Shown: positions 60,719 to 64,000 of the stretch, piece after piece
How the letters are laid out: each line of letters begins with the position of its first letter
How positions within the stretch are numbered: position 1 is the first letter of the stretch
NCBI RefSeq assembly: GCF_003626755.1
Contig: NZ_RBCJ01000001.1
Location: 1,426,001-1,490,000, forward strand
Direction: 5' to 3'
DNA: 64,000 nucleotides
Origin: Ulvibacterium marinum
Lineage (GTDB): Bacteria; Bacteroidota; Bacteroidia; Flavobacteriales; Flavobacteriaceae
Notes under the pieces: generated by a model
Databases searched by the model: none
What the model saw: only the letters and a program-made list of their open reading frames with translations
What the model was told of the DNA's origin: nothing
Position numbers and translations under genes: made by a program

Positions 60719-61987
60719 TCATTTCATATAATCCGATAGGCCGCTCAATGCGATTGTTAACATATAACAATTGAAAATAAAGGTGCAGACCAGCGCCAAG
60801 TTCATGGCCCAACCGATTTTGTATTGTTGCATGACGTTTTTACGGTTTAAAAGGATGATAAGAAACAGGGTAATCAAAGGCATCACGAACGGACTCAAAG
60901 CTTGCGATGCGATCAATATCCATATCGGTTTGCCCCCGAAAATCGGGATGGCCATGCCTGCAAGGGCGATACAGACCACCATTATCCGGTACATCGGTTT
61001 GTCCAATTTTCGTGGTGTTTCGTTATAGTCCGACCATAACCAAGGAAAAAGCAAGAGGTTCGGGAAAATGGAGGATAAAGCCGCAGCGATAATACCGATG
61101 GCGAACAAAGACATGGCAAATTCCCCTGCGACGGGCACCAAGGCGTTCATCATATCTATGGCGTTCTCGATTTTAAAATCGGTTACGTAGAGCGTACCTG
61201 CGGCACTGATCATAATCGCCAAGCTGATGATAAAGGTCAGTACCATCGACACCCCGGCATCCTTATTTTCACGTTTAAGGTCCGATAATTTCCACCCCTC
61301 TTCTTCGACCAGAATACTGCGGGATACCAGAACCACGGCCGCCATCGTAGTGCCTACCAGTCCTGCGATGACCAATTCGATGCTGCCGTTTGTTTCTGAA
61401 ATACTGTCTTTTTTCTCAAAGAGTGCCGAAAATGCCATTTCAGGATTGAAAAGCACGACCACGCTGGTAACCACAAACGAAAGTGCCATAAGCGATACTA
61501 ATACGGTCATAATATTAAGAAAAGACGCATGTTTGCCCCTCCAAAAGAGAACTAATAAAATAAAGATGAAAAACAACGCGACTGCGATTTCGGATGTAGC
61601 AATAGCTCCATCACTAAGCTCCGATAACCACTTTACCACCACTTCGGTGACGATCCCCATAATTCCGACAATCGATGAAATGATCAACACCAGAACGGCC
61701 AACATTATAAAAAGGGTCAGCGGTTTTCCAAAATGCGTTTTAAAATTATAGAGCAGCGAATTGCCCGATACGATTGTAAGTTTGCTAATGGCGATGATTA
61801 AAAAATAGGTAAAGAAACACGAGAGCAATAGCGCCCATGACAGCCGCAGCCCGTAATCTGCCCCGGAGACAACCATCGAGGTAACGCTTCCTGTGCCCAC
61901 GACATATCCTATGATAAAAAAGGCCGGCCCAAAACTGGTCAGCTTTTTCTTGATTGTCGTAAGGATAGTATTTTCTTCGGATGCCAT
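60719..61987 (-). CDS. Nramp-fold transporter without the metal-binding motif, copy 2
   Basis: A 422-residue membrane protein with about 11 helices. TM1 reads GPAFFIIGYVVGTGSVTSMV where classical Nramps have DPGN (here GTGS), and TM6 reads LVGTTMAAVVLVSRSILVEE in place of MPHN. It is thus not a typical Mn/Fe carrier. Relative to copy 1 (24404-25612) both lost the same ligands. Being first of the minus-strand row that leads into beta-helix, CoA-transferase and GH88 genes, it is a candidate importer for an organic product of that locus. Confidence 0.8.
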   Translation of the reverse strand: MASEENTILTTIKKKLTSFGPAFFIIGYVVGTGSVTSMVVSGADYGLRLSWALLLSCFFTYFLIIAISKLTIVSGNSLLYNFKTHFGKPLTLFIMLAVLVLIISSIVGIMGIVTEVVVKWLSELSDGAIATSEIAVALFFIFILLVLFWRGKHASFLNIMTVLVSLMALSFVVTSVVVLFNPEMAFSALFEKKDSISETNGSIELVIAGLVGTTMAAVVLVSRSILVEEEGWKLSDLKRENKDAGVSMVLTFIISLAIMISAAGTLYVTDFKIENAIDMMNALVPVAGEFAMSLFAIGIIAAALSSIFPNLLLFPWLWSDYNETPRKLDKPMYRIMVVCIALAGMAIPIFGGKPIWILIASQALSPFVMPLITLFLIILLNRKNVMQQYKIGWAMNLALVCTFIFNCYMLTIALSGLSDYMK

Positions 61988-62070
61988 ATCGCAGGGTCTA
62001 TTCAGGACTTGTTCAAATTAAGGTTTTAGGTTCCATACTGTATTTTAATACTAACATTTTTTAAACTCGC

Positions 62071-62111
62071 AAAAAAGTCCTCTCCCTAGCCCTCTCCCGA
62101 GGAGAGGGGAC
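62071..62111 (-). terminator. GC-rich palindromic repeat acting as minus-strand terminator
   Basis: On the minus strand CCCTCTCC-TCG-GGAGAGGG is an 8-bp hairpin, followed by a further GGGAGAGGAC and TTTTTT. The sequence type CTCTCCC...GGGAGAG is a widespread interspersed repeat in many bacterial genomes. It separates the sulfatase gene from the downstream Nramp gene, so those are probably different transcripts. Confidence 0.6.
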
Positions 62112-62220
62112 AGATTCTTACTAAGTAGGAAAACCAAACCAATCATCGAAAATTTTTACTCTTTTAAAAAGCACACAACTTTTGCTACACCCCGCCTACG
62201 GCAATCTTAGTAACAAAGTT

Positions 62221-63675
62221 CTAAGAACGGTCTGTCATGTGTTTTTTCAAAGCCGCTTTTAGCCGGGCGACGGTTTCCGCATGTTCGGATGCATCCACAA
62301 TATTGATTGTTTCCTCCGGGTCGTTTTTGTGGTCATAGAGCATGTGCGATTCGAACTTGCCGTCCGCATCGAAATACTGTGTATAGATATAGCGGTCTCC
62401 CTTTACGGTCTCCCCGTTTTCGTATCGGCTAAAGAGGTAATCGTTTATTTTTTCGTTGGGATTTTCAAATAATGGAGCCAGACTTTTTCCTTTTAAATGA
62501 TCGGGAATTTCAAGTCCCGCCATATCGCTCAACGTGGGGTACACGTCTATCAAACTTACCAGTGCATCTGAACTGCCCACTTTATCCGAACCTTGAGGCT
62601 TGATGATAAGGGTAGTGCGCAGGGCTTTTTCGAGACAGGAGTGCTTGCACCAGAGTCCGTGTTCGCCCAAACTCCACCCATGATCGCCCCATATCACGAT
62701 GATGGTGTTTTCGTATTGACCCAATTCTTTGAGTTTGTCAACAACCTGGCCGATCTGTGCGTCGATATAGCTGACGCAGGCATAATACCCATGCCGTAGT
62801 TTCAGCACTTGGTCTTTGGGAATGGGCAGGGTATCGTTGGCAATATTCGCATAGGCCCGAAGCTCCTCGAAATTATGCCAAGCCCCGGCCGGCGAATCTT
62901 TGGGCAGATTGGGATGTTCGGGAAGCATGATCGTTTGAGGGTCGTAGAGGTCCCAATACTTTTTTGGTGCAACGAAGGGTAGATGTGGCCGGATATAGCC
63001 CAGCCCGAAAAAGAAGGGTTCGTCTTTTTGTGTGAGCTCTTCCAATTTTTTTAGGGCGAGTTCGGTAGTCTTTCCGTCATAGTACGCACTGTCGGTTACT
63101 TCGCCGACCTCCCAAGCAGGCCCCGCACCGCCCAGAGGAAGATCCGTGGTCTTCGTCCATGCATTTTCTTTGTTCTGGTAATCGCGCCAAAGTTCCTGTT
63201 GCGCAATATCATTCGGGTAATCGGGTCGGTAAGGAGTCTCGGACCAACTGCGCATGCCGTCATCAGGATGATGGAATATTTTGCCAATGGTCGAGGTAAA
63301 ATACCCCTGCTGTTTAAAGTATTCGGGAAGGTAGGTCACCTTCGGCGCCTCTTCATCGACCCGTGTCTTGTAATCGGTAAATCGGGTCGGGGTCGGATAG
63401 ATGCCAGTTAAAATACTGGCCCGTGAAGCCCCGCAAACGGGCATATTGCAATACGCACGGTTAAAAGTCATCGCATCGTTTGCCAACCTGTCGATATGGG
63501 GGGAAATGATTTGGGAAGCCCCAAATGCATTTAGTTCAGGCCTAAGATCATCCACTGAAATAAAAAGTATGTTCGGTTTGGTTTGGGTTTTCTCGATTGC
63601 TTTTTCGGTTTTCTCCTTACAGGAAGAAAATACGGCCAATACGACAATTAAGAGATAGTATAAAGTATGTTTCAT
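62221..63675 (-). CDS. Sulfatase (type I, formylglycine-dependent), lipoprotein
   Basis: A 484-residue lipoprotein sulfatase (signal ending FSSC, lipidated Cys19). Metal site begins ILFISVDDLRPELNAFG; the formylglycine motif is Cys81-Gly-Ala-Ser-Arg in VCGASRASILTGIYP, of the C-x-A-S-R kind. A second metal region is IVIWGDHGWSLGEHG, and the C-terminal tail LYDHKNDPEETINI is standard. The closest pattern is iduronate-2-sulfatase-like (S1_7). It removes sulfate from a uronic-acid-containing glycan, in keeping with GH88. Maturation needs a formylglycine enzyme encoded elsewhere. Confidence 0.92.
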   Translation of the reverse strand: MKHTLYYLLIVVLAVFSSCKEKTEKAIEKTQTKPNILFISVDDLRPELNAFGASQIISPHIDRLANDAMTFNRAYCNMPVCGASRASILTGIYPTPTRFTDYKTRVDEEAPKVTYLPEYFKQQGYFTSTIGKIFHHPDDGMRSWSETPYRPDYPNDIAQQELWRDYQNKENAWTKTTDLPLGGAGPAWEVGEVTDSAYYDGKTTELALKKLEELTQKDEPFFFGLGYIRPHLPFVAPKKYWDLYDPQTIMLPEHPNLPKDSPAGAWHNFEELRAYANIANDTLPIPKDQVLKLRHGYYACVSYIDAQIGQVVDKLKELGQYENTIIVIWGDHGWSLGEHGLWCKHSCLEKALRTTLIIKPQGSDKVGSSDALVSLIDVYPTLSDMAGLEIPDHLKGKSLAPLFENPNEKINDYLFSRYENGETVKGDRYIYTQYFDADGKFESHMLYDHKNDPEETINIVDASEHAETVARLKAALKKHMTDRS

Positions 63676-63748
63676 AGTAGTATGATGATTTTTGGCTTCA
63701 GCTTCGTCGGCCGATCGACCAACCTATAACCGAACGAGTTCTTAACTG

Positions 63749-64000
63749 CTATTCAATGGCGACCTCTTTTTTCCATTCTTCCAACAAAGCCCTCATCCGG
63801 TCGGCCTTCGTTAAATTTTCATTATACAGGTTGTGGCTTTCGGAAAGGTCGTTTTCTAGATTGAACAGGTATTCGTCCGGACCGTTCCTGATGTATTTCC
63901 AATTGCCCAGACGAACAGCCTCTTGTGATGCAAATTCCCAAAATAAAGGTCTTTCCGGCATCTTCTTTTTGGGATTGAACAGGAGTGGCAGAAAGCTGGT
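63749..64000 (-). CDS. Sulfatase, C-terminal end only (continues beyond window)
   Basis: The frame is open to the window edge and encodes TSFLPLLFNPKKK before an internal Met at 63961. The following FWEFASQEAVRLGNWKYIR and LFNLENDLSESHNLY are the typical C-terminal end of type I sulfatases. The active-site Cys lies outside the window. It precedes the complete sulfatase gene by 73 bp on the same strand, so the two are probably co-transcribed. Confidence 0.85.
   Translation of the reverse strand, partial: TSFLPLLFNPKKKMPERPLFWEFASQEAVRLGNWKYIRNGPDEYLFNLENDLSESHNLYNENLTKADRMRALLEEWKKEVAIE

Noticed and set aside
53183-64000. A classical SusC/SusD polysaccharide utilisation locus
   Set aside because: No TonB-dependent receptor or SusD-like gene is present in the visible part; only regulator, enzymes and an Nramp-fold transporter are seen.

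Overview
The window looks like the chromosome of a marine, polysaccharide-degrading member of the Flavobacteriaceae (Bacteroidota). The evidence is a complete gldKLMN block of the type IX secretion and gliding machinery, Bacteroidota-type promoters (TTG or TTTG, 18-21 bp, then TAnnTTTG), plant-type LRR secreted proteins, LytTR signalling, and GH2, GH29, GH88 and sulfatase genes. No genus can be assigned from the sequence alone.

Region 1 (1-12188) is housekeeping: topA (its 5' end lies outside the window), a ureohydrolase-like protein with degraded metal ligands, gldK-gldL-gldM-gldN, a FAD-dependent oxidoreductase, a DUF983 membrane protein and an ABC-F ATPase. Region 2 (12271-24215) holds two tandem secreted LRR paralogues with matching terminators and a tightly overlapping MarR - membrane fusion protein - RND pump - TolC operon with a perfect-core palindrome at its promoter. 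It also holds a Gfo/Idh oxidoreductase, a small CPXCG protein, an MFS transporter and a DUF2807 protein.

Region 3 (24404-39244, all plus strand) reads like a catabolic cluster. It contains an Nramp-fold transporter without the metal-binding motif, an NAD-dependent epimerase/dehydratase, a DHDPS/NAL-family aldolase, an FGE-like lipoprotein, a Tat-exported Gfo/Idh protein, a YceI protein and an M20 amidohydrolase. These are followed by a compact operon of planctomycete-type cytochrome protein (DUF1549/DUF1553), DUF1501, DUF2231-cytochrome, SDR and FAH-family hydrolase. The SDR-FAH pair resembles the last two steps of the non-phosphorylating deoxy-ketoaldonate (L-fuconate type) route to pyruvate.

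Region 4 (39286-49672) has a LytS/LytTR two-component pair with three secreted TolB-like beta-propeller proteins, an unknown lipoprotein, an exported DinB-like protein, an alpha/beta hydrolase, a large secreted GH2 enzyme and a 42-residue membrane protein that ordinary gene callers tend to miss.

Region 5 (49673-64000) begins with a stack of tRNA-Arg(TCT) 3'-end remnants, each near a hairpin, then a tyrosine recombinase, a two-TM protein and an excisionase-like HTH protein. This is the left junction of an integrated element whose right end is not in the window. To the right, on the minus strand, lies a degradation cluster: sulfatases, a second Nramp-fold transporter lacking the metal motif, a secreted beta-helix protein, a CoA-transferase, an enoyl-CoA hydratase, GH88, a LacI regulator with a 20-bp palindrome in front of it, and a GH29 protein whose nucleophile aspartate is replaced by glycine. 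The mix of CoA chemistry with unsaturated-uronate chemistry, and the re-used Nramp fold, are the most unusual parts of the window. There is no SusC/SusD pair, no CRISPR array and no rRNA.
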